Shown: positions 29,301-39,315, numbered from the stretch's first letter. The stretch is 64,000 nucleotides of DNA from Synaphobranchus kaupii (GCA_029718625.1 CM056376.1:21447201-21511200); one strand, 5' to 3'. Translations and numbers: made by a program. The notes: a model not told the origin generated them from the sequence alone.

Positions 29301-31002
29301 TGGGAATAGAACCATTGAAAGTGATGATGTGAACACGCTATTCACTGCAGAGACTGAATTAACTTTCAATTACAACCTGGACTGCCTGGGCAACGGGAGG
29401 ACGTCCTGCCACTGTGGAGCGGAGAACTGCAGCGGCTTCCTGGGGGTGCGGCCTAAGGTACAAAGCCCTCCCAAATCCGTCCCACAGTCCTCTGGAATAG
29501 GGGTGTGGCTTGAAGCATGAATCCATGCCAATCTTCAGGTGCTTCTTTCTTCATCATTCAGTATTTTCTTGTTTCATCGCGGCCCGTTTAACCCTTCTCA
29601 AGCGGCACCTTTTTCAACACAAGCCCAAAAAAAAAAAGGTTCCTGTTCTTGAACCCCTTTAACTACAGGCATAATCCTGGTCTCTTCTGTAATGTAACAA
29701 ATTTGTTTTCCAAGAGTCTATTTTCCAAGAATTACTCTTAGAAGTATAACTGAAACAACGTAACAGAAGCTCAAACACGGTGCAAGTGGAAGTTTTTTTT
29801 CTCGCTTAAGATATTTAGAATTGTTTTTGCCGGGATAAGGATACCGAATTTACCATGATTCGTATCGTCTGGGGATTTTCAGAACGCATAGAACGTATGG
29901 AGTTTTGATCGAGCCTGCTTTGTTTCATGTTACCAAATAAGTAACTGTTGTCAATATAACATTAGGATCGTAAAATAGTTAATAGAGATTTCAAACAGTA
30001 TATTGTGTGACCAGATTGATTTAAAATTTCACCGTAAAAAAAAAAAAAAAAACCCAATGAATGCAAATATACTAAACTACTTTGGGCCGATGCTACTTGA
30101 GGGGTTAATGAACGTCCCTAATGCTGTGGTTGTTCTGTAAGTGTCTGACGGCCCCCTGCTTGCCCCACCCCACTCAGAGCGCCATGGTGATCGAGAAGGA
30201 AGAGAAAGCGCGGAACGCCAAGCTGAAGCCGAAGAAGCGCAAGCTGAAGCCGGAGAGCAAGCAGGTGCACGAGTACTTCTGCTTCCTCTGCGGCCAGGGC
30301 GGGGAGCTGGTCATGTGCGATAAGAAGGACTGCCCCAAGGCCTACCACCTCTTATGTCTCAACCTCGCCAAGCCACCATATGGTGCGTCCCGCGCCACAC
30401 TCACACCGGCTGTTTGGTTAGAAGGAATATACGTCACGCCCTGTTACATGTTGCTTATTCTTATTCATTACTTCTTATTAGTTGCTCAGCCAGCACCCTT
30501 GTCCAGAACCACTTATATTTCCACTTTAGACTTGCAGCGCCTCACCTGATATTTGAACCTGTAACTTCTATAGTCCAAGCACAACTTCTTAATCATTACA
30601 CCATGATGCCGTAATGTCGAATCATTTAATTGTTGGGTACTATTTAGACACTCAGGTCATTGTTTGTTTTGTTTTTTTCGTATTTTAACCGTAACGTCTG
30701 AAGGAAGTCTTGAGTTTCAGCACGCTGCTGACTGCTGTGCCCCTGCGCTGTTTTTAGGGAGATGGGAGTGTCCGTGGCACCACTGCACCGTGTGCCAGAG
30801 CTTGGCCTCCTCCTTCTGCGACTTCTGCCCCAGCTCCTTCTGCAGGGAGCACGAAGGAGGCGCGCTGGTGCCCTCCGCCGTGGATGACCGCCCTTGCTGC
30901 TCCAACCACAACCCCGAGAGCCCTCTGGACACGCGGTGTGACCTCGACAAAGTACCGGTGAAAACGGAGCTGGCGGAGCTCATCGAGGTGGCGGGAGAGT
31001 GA
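10327..31002 (+). CDS. NSD3: NSD3 histone H3K36 methyltransferase (WHSC1L1), 22 coding exons
   Basis: Coding exons: 10283-11396 (ATG 10327), 11749-11908, 12394-12548, 13041-13631, 13842-13956, 15066-15166, 15528-15573, 16419-16549, 16831-16956, 17365-17491, 18955-19152, 19325-19504, 20690-20830, 23088-23244, 23615-23817, 24758-24870, 25859-26128, 28429-28545, 28969-29110, 29351-29457, 30178-30382, 30758-31002. All introns are GT-AG and phases close. Total is about 1566 codons if the one-base shortfall in the first exon is an artefact, against about 1437 residues in human. Domain order is PWWP, PHD cluster, PWWP, AWS-SET-post-SET, PHD-C5HCH, as in NSD proteins. The N-terminus [20 protein letters not shown] is diagnostic for NSD3 rather than NSD1 or NSD2. 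NSD3 mono- and dimethylates H3K36 in the nucleus and binds chromatin readers. The donor at 13632 (GTCAGC) is weak but gives the only phase-consistent junction. Confidence 0.95.
11172..11256 (+). repeat. 15-bp coding tandem repeat (QQQEA)n in NSD3
   Basis: About five copies of GCAGCAGCAGGAGGC read as Gln-Gln-Gln-Glu-Ala in the conserved NSD3 frame. The 15-bp period preserves the frame, so copy-number change would only alter linker length. Confidence 0.9.
11749..12548 (+). CDS. NSD3: NSD3 exons for the first PWWP domain
   Basis: Exons 11749-11908 and 12394-12548 encode [19 protein letters not shown], then SSDPQL, TRINTRG and REYHVQFF followed by [10 protein letters not shown]. This is a PWWP fold with the core motif present as YPWWP. 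In human NSD3 this PWWP reads H3K36-methylated nucleosomes. The following intron begins with a 130-bp CT-rich stretch (12558-12690), and the exon starting at 13041 supplies the domain's C-terminal helices ([18 protein letters not shown]). Confidence 0.93.
12558..12692. repeat. CT-rich microsatellite at the start of an NSD3 intron
   Basis: Interrupted (CT)n tract starting 10 nt after the donor at 12549. Other smaller CT/GT runs lie at 13640-13660, 13756-13772 and 14930-15000. Confidence 0.9.
13041..16956 (+). CDS. NSD3: NSD3 linker exons between PWWP1 and the PHD cluster
   Basis: Seven exons (13041, 13842, 15066, 15528, 16419, 16831 starts) carry a disordered, basic and Pro/Gly-rich linker. 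Conserved islands anchor it: [41 protein letters not shown] then [25 protein letters not shown], and [19 protein letters not shown]. The 46-nt micro-exon 15528-15573 ([15 protein letters not shown]) keeps phase and matches a short human exon segment. Exon 13041-13631 is very GC-rich compared with its flanks. Strictly six exons are counted here; the numbers above are their starts. Confidence 0.88.
14127..14924. mobile_element. Non-autonomous DNA transposon (hAT-like MITE) in an NSD3 intron
   Basis: The left end TAGGGCTGTCACTTTTTG is matched by CAAAAAAGTGACAGCCATA at the right end, giving an imperfect 17-19 bp terminal inverted repeat. The flanks GTCTGTGT and GTGTGTGT could be an 8-bp target duplication with mismatches, which fits hAT, but lie in GT-rich DNA. 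The left end also folds on itself (14127-14153). No transposase is present in the 0.8 kb body. Confidence 0.6.
16991..17090. repeat. Short dispersed palindromic repeat (CTGATCTAGGATCAG type), copy 2
   Basis: GGGCTGATCTAGGATCGG at the left and GCCTGATCCTAGACCAG at the right, with TTTTGGCATTTTGG and TGATAAGG in the middle. Same arrangement as copies 1 and 3. Confidence 0.65.
17365..20830 (+). CDS. NSD3: NSD3 PHD finger exons 1-3 and start of PHD4
   Basis: Exon 17365-17491 encodes PHD1 ([30 protein letters not shown]). Exon 18955-19152 encodes PHD2 ([31 protein letters not shown]). Exon 19325-19504 encodes PHD3 ([21 protein letters not shown]) and ends with CFICAR. Exon 20690-20830 adds [19 protein letters not shown] and [13 protein letters not shown]. 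The zinc-ligand Cys/His pattern is intact. PHD fingers of NSD proteins contact histone tails and cofactors. Confidence 0.93.
18695..18816. mobile_element. Small palindromic MITE in the PHD1-PHD2 intron of NSD3
   Basis: The arm TTTTGTTCCAACCAAGCGGTTACA is mirrored by TGTAACTGCTTGGTTGGAATAAAA, and CTACTAATCA by TGATTAGTAG. The whole folds into a hairpin of about 120 bp. No coding capacity. Confidence 0.6.
21230..21450. other. CpG-rich island inside an NSD3 intron
   Basis: Within the intron 20831-23087 this stretch has many CG dinucleotides (for example GACGCGCAGACGCGGACTC), unlike the AT-rich surroundings. There are no exon-like features in the NSD3 frame. It could be an internal promoter, enhancer or a decayed insertion. 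Confidence 0.35.
22501..22925. mobile_element. MITE with GGGCTGTGTCCGAA terminal inverted repeats
   Basis: The left end GGGCTGTGTCCGAA and the right end TTCGGACACAGCCC are exact inverted copies 425 bp apart. Subterminal inner motifs (AGTACAC, TAGTGTACT) also recur inverted. Its right end is 162 nt from the PHD4/PWWP2 exon. A similar end (GGCTGCGTCCGAAAC) occurs near 38453. Confidence 0.65.
23088..24870 (+). CDS. NSD3: NSD3 PHD4 and second PWWP exons
   Basis: Exon 23088-23244 encodes [18 protein letters not shown], then WCCSEC, and the start of PWWP2 ([12 protein letters not shown]). Exon 23615-23817 continues with [24 protein letters not shown] and GRVFPYVE. Exon 24758-24870 encodes a charged helix [18 protein letters not shown]. 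The second PWWP core is SYRWWP, as in other NSD proteins. The 24758 exon is preceded by an unbroken pyrimidine tract of about 75 nt. Confidence 0.93.
24113..24490 (+). repeat. Dispersed retroelement-like fragment in an NSD3 intron
   Basis: Contains TCATTTGGCAGACGCTCTTATCCAGAG, a string found in many teleost dispersed repeats, plus an internal T/G homopolymer junction at 24253-24278. The class (SINE or LINE 3' tail) is not settled from this copy. Confidence 0.5.
24682..24757 (+). repeat. Pyrimidine tract at an NSD3 acceptor
   Basis: A C13 run passes into CT-rich DNA without a purine break longer than one base, ending in CCCCCAG at the exon at 24758. It acts as an unusually long polypyrimidine tract. 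Confidence 0.85.
25347..25812 (+). repeat. 51-bp minisatellite upstream of the AWS exon
   Basis: About nine head-to-tail copies of a 51-bp unit (AGAGTTGAGCCTGTATGGAT...). The first copy is degenerate; the middle copies are nearly identical. The array ends 46 nt before the exon at 25859. Confidence 0.93.
25859..29457 (+). CDS. NSD3: NSD3 AWS-SET-post-SET catalytic exons
   Basis: Exon 25859-26128 encodes the Cys-rich AWS region ([27 protein letters not shown]) and the start of SET with GRGWGLKTK, part of the S-adenosylmethionine site. Exon 28429-28545 encodes EYVGELID and [10 protein letters not shown]. Exon 28969-29110 encodes [16 protein letters not shown], with the NHS cofactor-binding motif. 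Exon 29351-29457 encodes [13 protein letters not shown] and the post-SET zinc cysteines [13 protein letters not shown]. All expected catalytic landmarks are present. A Ser replaces the Tyr seen in human NSD proteins in the GN-Y-SRF position. The intron between the first two exons holds a minisatellite and a Tc1-like transposon. Confidence 0.95.
26140..26515 (+). repeat. 54-56-bp minisatellite downstream of the AWS exon
   Basis: About seven copies of a unit with GTGTGGCTTAAAGCATGACT and CACAGCCCTCTGGAATGG, starting about 12 nt after the donor at 26129. A solitary related unit is at 29470-29530. Confidence 0.93.
26655..28287 (-). mobile_element. Tc1-like transposon in an NSD3 intron, nearly complete
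   Basis: Ends CAGTCAAGCCGGAAAGTCTG and its inverted copy, with long terminal inverted repeats of about 150-160 bp, flanked by a TA duplication at 26653-26654 and 28288-28289. The minus-strand transposase is in two overlapping frames: an N-terminal paired-like HTH part (27886-27704, starting [20 protein letters not shown]) and the main body (27755-26874). The body has the DDE residues in [19 protein letters not shown] and [10 protein letters not shown] and ends AATKY. A small deletion near 27750-27765 explains the frame change. No other break was seen. It lies antisense to NSD3. Confidence 0.95.
26874..27886 (-). pseudogene. Tc1-like transposase, single frame break
   Basis: About 340 codons in total, the usual Tc1 transposase length. 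HTH region, GRPAKLS linker (AT-hook-like GRPR position), and a catalytic DD34E-type core are recognisable. The break falls between the two N-terminal HTH subdomains and the linker, so no full-length protein would be made from this copy. Confidence 0.9.
29470..29530 (+). repeat. Solitary unit related to the 26.1-26.5 kb minisatellite
   Basis: CAGTCCTCTGGAATAGGGGTGTGGCTTGAAGCATGAATCCAT closely matches one array unit, and lies 13 nt after the post-SET exon donor. It is one unit in length. Confidence 0.8.
30178..31002 (+). CDS. NSD3: NSD3 last exons: PHD5 and C5HCH finger, stop codon
   Basis: Exon 30178-30382 encodes a basic linker then [19 protein letters not shown] and [10 protein letters not shown]. 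Exon 30758-31002 encodes [24 protein letters not shown] and CCSNH, ending [16 protein letters not shown]. This tandem PHD5-C5HCH module is characteristic of the NSD C-terminus. The tail after CCSNH is short, as in NSD3. Confidence 0.94.
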
Positions 31003-34000
31003 GGGCGCCCTCCGATGGACGGTGGCAGCAGGTGCAGCCGAGGTGTCTCACGATTCAAAGATGCAGGCTTGCGGTGTAAGTAAAGGGACTGGCCTTCTCG
31101 ATGGCAGTGAGGACAAGGCGGAGGTTTATCCATTTCTGTGGAGAGAGACGTACGTCAACTCAACCTTGCAGTCAGCTCCAGTTTAACAGTGGCATGATTT
31201 AAAACAAACAAACAAAAAAACATGTTTGGTTACACAGAGCTTCTCTACAGGAGGTCTACAGTGCACATTTCAGAATGGTTTTTATTTAATTACATTTTTT
31301 TACTGAGGAGAACCAGGTGTTACAGTATCGGTTGGTGGCACTTTTAAGAACTCTTTACTGGGTGAGAGGAGCAGGAATGCTCCGCTCTACCCTGCTGCTT
31401 GTACTTCTTCCGTTTACGCGCTGTGAACAGTGGTTGCCTGGAGCCTCCGTGCATGAGCCAATCGGCGCACAGCGCGGAACAGGAAACGCCTTGCTGGACC
31501 GTAGAAGCAAGCGCCGCCTCCGATCCCCTCTCCAAACACACTTACATCACTCCAAAACCTTTTCGTTTATGTACCTCTTGTTTAAGATAATGTAATAAAA
31601 AAAGAAATGTTTGTGTGTTTTAACAGGATAACAGCACATGTCAAAACCACGGCATAATTTCTCATCTTGTTCACAGACTTAAAAAAAAAGAAGTGTTTTA
31701 TGAGACTGCAGTTCATTTTAGATGTTAAAGCCATTCCTTACTTCCCTTACCCCGGGGCAGCATATTATTTTCATATATTTATGAATATATTTATGTTTAT
31801 GTTTAAAGCTTTGTCCTCCTTCGTGGTCCTGTTTAGTGGCATGTCCTTGACTCTGAAGTTTTCAATTTATGTTTAATCTCAGTTCACCAGTGCCCTTGTA
31901 AATCCTGACTTGTCTTTCTATTGAGGTAAATCATACTTGTTGGATAAGTTTCACCGTGACGGCACAGCATCGATATTATTGATGTTCTGAAAAACAAAAA
32001 TATCTTGGAAGTTTCGAAGGCAAAGTGAATTGTTTCCAATGGCAAATGACAATAAGAAACCTTTTTATCCCCCACTCTACTAGTCAGCCCTAATTGAATA
32101 AACGAAAAATCTAAATTAGGAAAATTCAGTTCATCAAGTGATTTTCACATGTGGGTGAATTGTTGAATGTGTGCCTCAATTGTTTCAAAGTGAACAGGAC
32201 CAGAAATATCAGTGGAAACTAGTGACCTGGTGCAAGATATAACCTATAAAAGCCTGTGGAACATGACTGGTCTGCTTCACAGTTAAATTGTGTATTTAAA
32301 AAAAGCATTAGGTTGTCATAAATCTGTTTTTGTCATAGTTTGCAGGTAAATTAGGCAGATGTGTCTTACATATTTTCAGTTTGTAGTTTTTTTTGTTTTT
32401 ACAGCATACTGCTGACATTTATAATTTGCCATCCAAGACAACTGTAGGACTAGTTTTTTAAAAATATTTATAATCACGTTTTGGTTTCTTGTTTGATGAA
32501 AACCATCAGTTATATGGCTTATTTTTTTTATTTAAGCTTGTGAGAATTATTAGTCTTTAAATAGCCCTAACAGAACGTCTCAAAAATGACCATGGAGGCA
32601 GGTACCCTAACAATTACATCACAGGTTCAATGTTATTCATGCAATCAGTCTCCATGGCGATACATAAATAATATTTATATATTGAAAAACAAAATTGAAT
32701 TTCCTCGATGTTAAATACAATGTTGCAGAACATGTACATATAAGCACATTTTAGGGCTTTGTGTTTTTTTGTTTATTTCATTTTATGTTAAAAGCACTTT
32801 TTCTATTTTATCTCCAGAAGATGCATAAGGGAATAGATGTATCATCATCAGAATGCAATTTTTACTTCTTGCAGTTTGAAAATTATGTTATAGAACATAT
32901 TACGTTGTATTGTTTTAAAATATTTTAAAACAAGAATCATAATTTTAATGATGGAAGAAATGTGTTGATAGTGTTCTTTAACTTCTGATCAAAAATAAAA
33001 CGTCCTAATCCCGATTTCTTTGATCTACCTTGCATACTGTAGTGAACTACAAAACTGATACTCTTCCAGTTTTATCTTCCAAAAAGCTAAAACACTGCCT
33101 ACAACTCATACTGGTATCATCAAATAATTTTGCCCTGCTATACTGTTGTTTACCCTAGTAGAAAGACAAAACACTAGATTAATAATGTCTTAATTTTTAC
33201 TGTTGACATTTTTTCAATGTCACATATTCAATGCTGGGAATATGTTGTAACTGTGGCTTGTCTGTTATATATTTGCTTTCAAAGATTTGAATTACATTCA
33301 TTGCCTTCAGACTTTTTTTTTTCAAGCGTATATCACATGAAGTTGTATATTATTTTGTGTGGAAACGCACAAACGTGCAACTGACTTCCATGTACCATGT
33401 ACAGTGTTCAGTTGCACATTTCCAACATAGACTGAATCATAACCATTGTATTGTTTTTGCACCTGTTGTTTTAATGTTTTTTTATTTTTAATTTTTTTCA
33501 ACACTAATGGACAAATGTATTTTTTTCCCAAAGTACTCGGTGAAGCATAATATGTGAAACAACAATGTGAGACCTAAGACTCTAAAATTACAGCAAGCTG
33601 TAGCATATATTTGAACGTCTTACATTATGTGAAGGGCACATATGGAATCTTTGGCCTCCGAAATGGCCAGATTTGCCTTCCCTGTATTGTAAAATACTGT
33701 AACGAGTCCTAACTTTGAACAGCGAGTAACAATTGTGGTGTGAAGTAACTTGGGCGTATTTTTGCGCTTAATAGACGTGCGCTCACCTAATCATGTCTGA
33801 AATGGGTGCACTCACTGTAATTGTATTTGACCTTGTGGCTTCCCATTACCGCTGCGTTATTGTGCAGTTGTTGTACATCATTTTATTAAATCATGCATGT
33901 TAGGGGTAAATTTGCACCCAAACAGACTAAGCACCATTTAGAGACGCAGTAATGCCATTTATCAGAGGCTAATCAAGTTGGTCGAACAGATGGCACATCT

Positions 34001-35595
34001 ACACCAACATTAGCGACATCAACATTGGTACTTGAATGTTTATTTTTGCATACGTTTTTATTTATAAGTGTTATTTTGTACGACAGCTTAATAAGTGATC
34101 TGTAATCCTTGGTTCCAGTTTATTTCACATTTATACCTTGATATTATTACTTTTTTCCCCAAAAAAGATGGAATTCTGACATAAATGTGTGGGGGAGGGA
34201 ATGGCCACATTAAGGATTTTGGATTTCTACCATCTTTCCTCTATCCTACACCAAGCTGCATGTGGAATAGAAGTGGGCATTAATGAACAGAGAAAATGGA
34301 GAGGTCTCCTCCCCAAAGCTTTTATGACCTTTTTACATCCTCTGATGTAAAATGGGATAATTGGGCCTAGCTTAATGCATAGGCACCTGCAGGAGCTCAT
34401 GTTTTGGGTATTTTTGTATTGCTGCTTTCTGTAAATTTTTGAAATGTTCAAACTCCTGCTGCTTATTTCCGTGTATACAGTTTTTTATTCATATTTAATG
34501 GGTTTTAGTCCCCCCCCACCCCCCATTTATTGAAATTGCACAAAGGTTACCTTCGCCAAAACAAATAGCCTTTTTTGTGTATGTCTCTTGAGGTACACAC
34601 GTTTGGTTGAAAACAGGAGTACTTCTGTGTTGATCATTGAGTTCATAAACTTTCCATTCACCACTCCTATCTTCCTGCTCCAGTGCAACTGTTATATAGA
34701 AATTCTCAATGTATTTACATGGTGCATTGTGGTTTAATGCTCATGACCGGTCAGTATTCTGTAAACCTCAAATGTATATTCTTTCAAATGATGCCATTAA
34801 ATATGTTTATACATGTAACCTGTATTGATCATACCTTGTGGAGAGTATTGCATATTTATTTTTAACGGTATTGATAACAGAAGGGTTAGCATCTGTACAA
34901 TTTGAAATAAAAAATTTAAAAAAAGATGTGATTTTTTTTTAAACGGATACACACTTTTAAAAGGACCCGCTCAGAACCTTGCAGATTGGCCTGTCATTTC
35001 ATGTGATCTTAACCTTTTCAGATTTGTCGGTTTTGTGTAATGTTGATCGTAATTGTTGACTGTCCATTATGAACATTGAATTTGAAGTGTACACAGAATA
35101 CAAATCAGATATAATGGCTTGGCTGGAACTAATATCTAAAATCTAAAGACACTTATGTAGTGAAATCTCTGTAGGAATTCTGCTGGGGTTGTATCTGTAT
35201 TGATGTTGCTGTTTCTGTTGAAAAAATTAAAAAAATAAACATTGCATTACTTTGTTTTGTTGCTCAGCCTATATTATTGCATAGTGTAAAGAATGATGCT
35301 TGTCCACCCTTGTACATAGATGGATAGCACAGAACTCAGTTGTCATGTAGCTGTAGTGTGTTTAGATTGCCTGTAATATTTAGCGCCTGAACGTGTGTGA
35401 CCGTAGGACTGTATAATTTCTTGTACATTATAGACTGAGATGTCTCACTTGTTTTTTTGGAAATAATTTTGGGATCCAAATGTTTTGCTTATGCCAGAAT
35501 TCATTCCGAAGGGTTTTTAAATGACATTCCACAGATTTGATCGGTTTCAGACTTGCTTGAGGGTTGACTTCAATAAAACTGTCCTGAATGTTCCC
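31003..35595 (+). other. NSD3: NSD3 3' untranslated region
   Basis: AT-rich, with no introns or ORFs of note after the stop. AATAAA signals occur at 34906-34911, 35234-35239 and 35572-35577. The last is followed by a GT-rich stretch (35620-35635) typical of a downstream element, so it is the best distal cleavage signal. UTR extent is inferred; no transcript evidence is available here. Confidence 0.6.
35572..35577 (+). terminator. NSD3: Likely distal polyadenylation signal of NSD3
   Basis: AATAAA followed after about 45 nt by TGTCTGTTGTGTGTGG, a GU-rich downstream element. Two upstream AATAAA sites could give shorter UTRs. Confidence 0.5.
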
Positions 35596-35599
35596 ATCT

Positions 35600-36424
35600 C
35601 CCAGCCTCTGCTTTCCTCTGTCTGTTGTGTGTGGTTAGCGTCGCATATGCATATACATGTATGTCACCTTGTGTAAGCAAGCGTGTGTGAGTATAGTGAT
35701 GTCAATACAATGTGGCTATTGATCAAATTTATATTTACATTTTTGTTTTACTCTCGCGCCTGAACTTGTCTCCGTTAAATAACCTTTGGTACAAATGGAG
35801 GTCGTGTCATATGTAAAGGGGAACTTTTTGCTTGTGTGCTGGAGTGCATGTTGTAAATATGCTTAACATCTCCAAAATATACAGGAATGGAAGTCCTGAA
35901 TGTCAGCCTAATTCTGCTTTTATCCAGAAGTGATTGATAAACACAGACATTGGGGGTGACGGAGACCCAGATGGAATTAGAGTAACGAGGGTTTTGGAGT
36001 ACGTTCCGGTTTATAACCCAAGAACGAACCCGCACCTACCTCAGTGGTATCTGATCAAATCACAGATCTTGGGCTCACTGTACCTCTAAGTGAACTAAAC
36101 ATTTTGTTCACAAGTCATTTATGGAACATTGTTTTTATATCATTTACCCTGATATGAAAACCACATATAGAAGATATTAAGTAATGTTAATGACGAAATA
36201 TGTCAGATAAGACCTGAGTGTCAGTGTGTCTCTCCCTTGACCTTCAGTCTCCCTGTTTAGACTTGTTTAGACTGTGAGCTAAGGTGATAGTGTTTCTGTA
36301 TTAAAGCTGTACCATTTACTATGTTATGTTTAAACCTGTAAGAAAACTGACATAGATTTTAAAATACTACTGGAACACAGGTGGACATGGTTGCTTGTTC
36401 TTTATGCTGCAGGAGTCATGGGTT
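35600..36424. other. Intergenic DNA between NSD3 and the transposon
   Basis: No coding exons, RNA genes or clear repeats recognised. The open frame at 35775-36035 (minus) matches nothing known to me. Confidence 0.4.
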
Positions 36425-36426
36425 TA

Positions 36427-38039
36427 CAGTTGTGTTCAAAGAAAATAGCAGTACAACATCAGTAACCTGATGAACCCCTGTTATTAGTAGTAGTGATATT
36501 TCTGCATGGCAAATAATTTACTTGTAGATGTAGTAGTGTAATAGAAAAACAACAGACCCAACTGTCATGACATGCACGCTGCTTGTTCTGAGTAATTGAC
36601 TCATTCATTGAAAGGGGCGTGTTCAAAATAATAGCAGTGTGGAGCTTATCATTGTCATTAATTTATGAAGGAAGAAGGGAAACAAATGTTTCACACATTG
36701 TTATAAAATATATTTCCTTCAGAATTGCTAAGTAAAATGGGCCGTTCCAAACATTGTTCGGAGGAACAACGTAATTTGATTAAAAAGTTGATTGGAGAGG
36801 GGAAAACGTAGGTATAAATATATAGTATCCTATAAAGAAGTGCAGCAATTTATAGGATGCTCAGCTAAAATGATCTCAAATGCTTTAAAATGGCAACAAA
36901 AACCCGAAACACGCGGAAGAAAACGAGCAACTACTGTTAAAACGGATCGAAGGATAGTCAGAATGGCAAAGATTCAGCCAATCATCACCTCCAGAAAGAT
37001 CAAAGATGATCTAAAATTACCTGTAAGTGCTGTTACAGTCAGAAGACGTTTGATCGAAGCTAAGCTATCATCAAGAAGCCCCCGTAAAGCACCATTGTTG
37101 AAAAAACGGCATGTGCAGAATCGGTTCAAATTTGCCAAGGAACACATCGATTGGCCCAAAGAGAAATGGCGTAACATTCTGTGGACTGATGAGAGTAAAA
37201 TTGTTCTTTTTCGGGTCTAGTGGTCGTCGACAGTAAGTCAGACGACCCCCGGGTACTGAATTCAAGCCACAGTACACCATGAAGACAGTGAAGCATGGTG
37301 GCGCAAAAATCATGGTATGGGGATGTTTTTCATACTACGGTGTTGGGCCTATTTATCGTATAACAGGGATCATGGATCAGTTTGAATACATCAAAATACT
37401 TGAAGAGATTATGTTGCCGTATGCCGAAGAGGAAATGTCCCTGAAATGGGTGTTTCAACAAGACAACGACCCCAAACACACGAGTAAGCGAGCAACATCT
37501 TGGTTCCAGACAAACAGGATTGAGGTAATGGAGTGGCCAGCTCAATCCACTGACCTCAACCCCATTGAAAACTTGTGGGGTGACATTAAAAATGCAGTTT
37601 CTAAGCAAAACCCAAAAATTCACAGGAATGTGGAATGTAGTTCATTCATCCTGGGCTGAAATACCTGTTTCTAGGTGCCAGAAGTTGGTTGACTCGATGC
37701 AACGCAGATGCGCAGCAGTTAACAAAAACAATGGTTATGCAACTAAATATTAGTTCAGTAATTTAAAGTGAAGTTAAATCTTGAAGAATTTCTTCAGTTT
37801 ATACAGTAAGTGTTTGAGTTTGAAGAGAAAAATGTCGACACTGCTATTTTTTTGAACAGATTAATATTCCTTTTCTTTGCTTCCTGTAAAAGAATAACGC
37901 AGACCTGATAAAATTTGTTAATGCTTTGATTTGGAATTGAATGTGTAATGTTTCCACTACATTTGAAATATGGAACTAAAAGCTATTAAAAAATATTTGC
38001 ACTTTATTTAACGCACTGCTATTTATTTGAACACAACTG
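36427..38039 (+). mobile_element. Decayed Tc1-like transposon of IR/DR type between NSD3 and PLPP5
   Basis: Outer ends CAGTTGTGTTCAAAGAAAATAGCAGT and the inverted ACTGCTATTTATTTGAACACAACTG are flanked by TA (36425-36426, 38040-38041). A second copy of the same core lies inside each arm (TGTTCAAAATAATAGCAGTGTGG near 36610-36633; CACTGCTATTTTTTTGAACAG near 37838-37860). This is the four-site IR/DR layout known from Sleeping Beauty-like elements. The plus-strand transposase inside is broken. Confidence 0.92.
36738..37752 (+). pseudogene. Broken Tc1-like transposase
   Basis: Starts [20 protein letters not shown], then loses frame at an AT-rich interruption near 36805-36835. It continues [20 protein letters not shown] to [12 protein letters not shown], breaks again at about 37215-37275, and continues with TVKHGGAKIMVWGCFSYYG, QQDNDPKHTSK and DLNPIENLW. 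A third break falls near 37605-37630 before the C-terminus ending GYATKY. At least three lesions; catalytic residues are still recognisable. Confidence 0.92.
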
Positions 38040-38599
38040 TAAATCCCATTTTTGATTATGTTTGGAAACCACTGCGAGAAACATCTATTGTTTGTATTAC
38101 TGCATTATTATACAGTAGGCCTATGTGCTTATGGTGTATGTTACTGATTGGGTTATTTAAGATGAAAGAGGGAAAAACAGTATACGATCAATACATGGTT
38201 TTGTACTTTCAGTAATTATGCGACTGCTTGTAGCTTTAGATATATAAAAAAAACCCGAAACAAATTTTTATATTGTTATATTATCCTCCGATTGAAGCGC
38301 TGCTGTATTTTCTGCGACCTGTAGATGGCGCACAGATAATATGACGTGGTGCACTTTTTAGCTTTCTCTTTCGCACATCCTGATCGCTGCAGGTCTCGGA
38401 GGAAAGCAGGTTGACGTGTAACTAAAGTGTTGATCAAGCACTAGGCTAGTAAGGCTGCGTCCGAAACATTTGTAGTGCGCGCAGGACTCAGGACGCGGAG
38501 GACGCAAGCATAAGTGGAAGGCGTTTATGGTTTGTAGTTGGTCAGTTTGCAATCGTACAAAAAAGAAAGGTGGTAGAATTGGACGCTAAACAGGGAGGT

Positions 38600-38750
38600 T
38601 ACAGTCAGGCATGCGAAAATAAGAGCCACGCACAGATTTTGGTGATCTGATGTTAAAGAGGGAAAAGGTCGCTTGTTTCATTGAGCAGTCGTGCCACATA
38701 AACAGAGAGCAGCATAGGCGCTGGTCGACGAGGCGATCAGAGTAAACGAG
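38600..38750 (+). promoter_or_regulatory. PLPP5: Probable PLPP5 non-coding first exon and promoter
   Basis: A donor-like AACGAG-GTAGGAAG lies at 38750/38751. The preceding 300 bp (38.35-38.75 kb) is relatively CG-rich, while the coding exon has its own acceptor at 39297-39298. Transcription probably starts here. A MITE-like end (GGCTGCGTCCGAAAC) sits just upstream at 38453. Confidence 0.4.
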
Positions 38751-39315
38751 GTAGGAAGCTGGTTCATCTCATCCAAGTAGCTTTTGAAATATTGACCTAA
38801 GTCATTACATTGCACATCATCATCAGGGCTAGCTAGCTAGCAAGCGAATGCTCCGCATCGAGCAATACGGATAGGGCTACAGTAGCTTTTCGTAGTGACG
38901 TTTTCTTCATATAATTTACAGTTTTTACAGGCTACTTTGTTGCCACAGCCGTCGATTGTTTGCTTTGTTGCCGTCCGCAAGCCAAATCTTTAGACTGTCC
39001 AAAAATACATGCCGTGTGGACGGGGAACTAGCTTTGTTCAGATCTCTAATGGGTGAATGACATGTAGGCTAACGATGTAGGAACTTTTTTTTAGTTAGCA
39101 ATTCTGTGCCTCTTTCATATAAAGGCGAAGTATCATACCTCTGGCTAGCTAAGCTAACCATTTCAGGTAAAATAAATGTTTAAAAATGATATATTGAAAC
39201 TGGGTGTGCAAGCAATAACTATTTTTTTTCTTGATAAAGGCTACTCTGGATCAGCTTCGTCATGAATTAACGTTATGGCCATCTTTCCTTTCCTGTAGTG
39301 CTGCCCAGGACTCAA

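Noticed and set aside
10327..31002. Assignment as NSD2 or NSD1
   Set aside because: The N-terminus [15 protein letters not shown] and the PLPP5/DDHD2 neighbourhood are specific to NSD3; no HMG box of NSD2 type is present in the linker.
31003..35595. Additional small genes in the long AT-rich stretch after NSD3
   Set aside because: Only short frames without homology; the region is best explained as 3' UTR with multiple polyadenylation signals.
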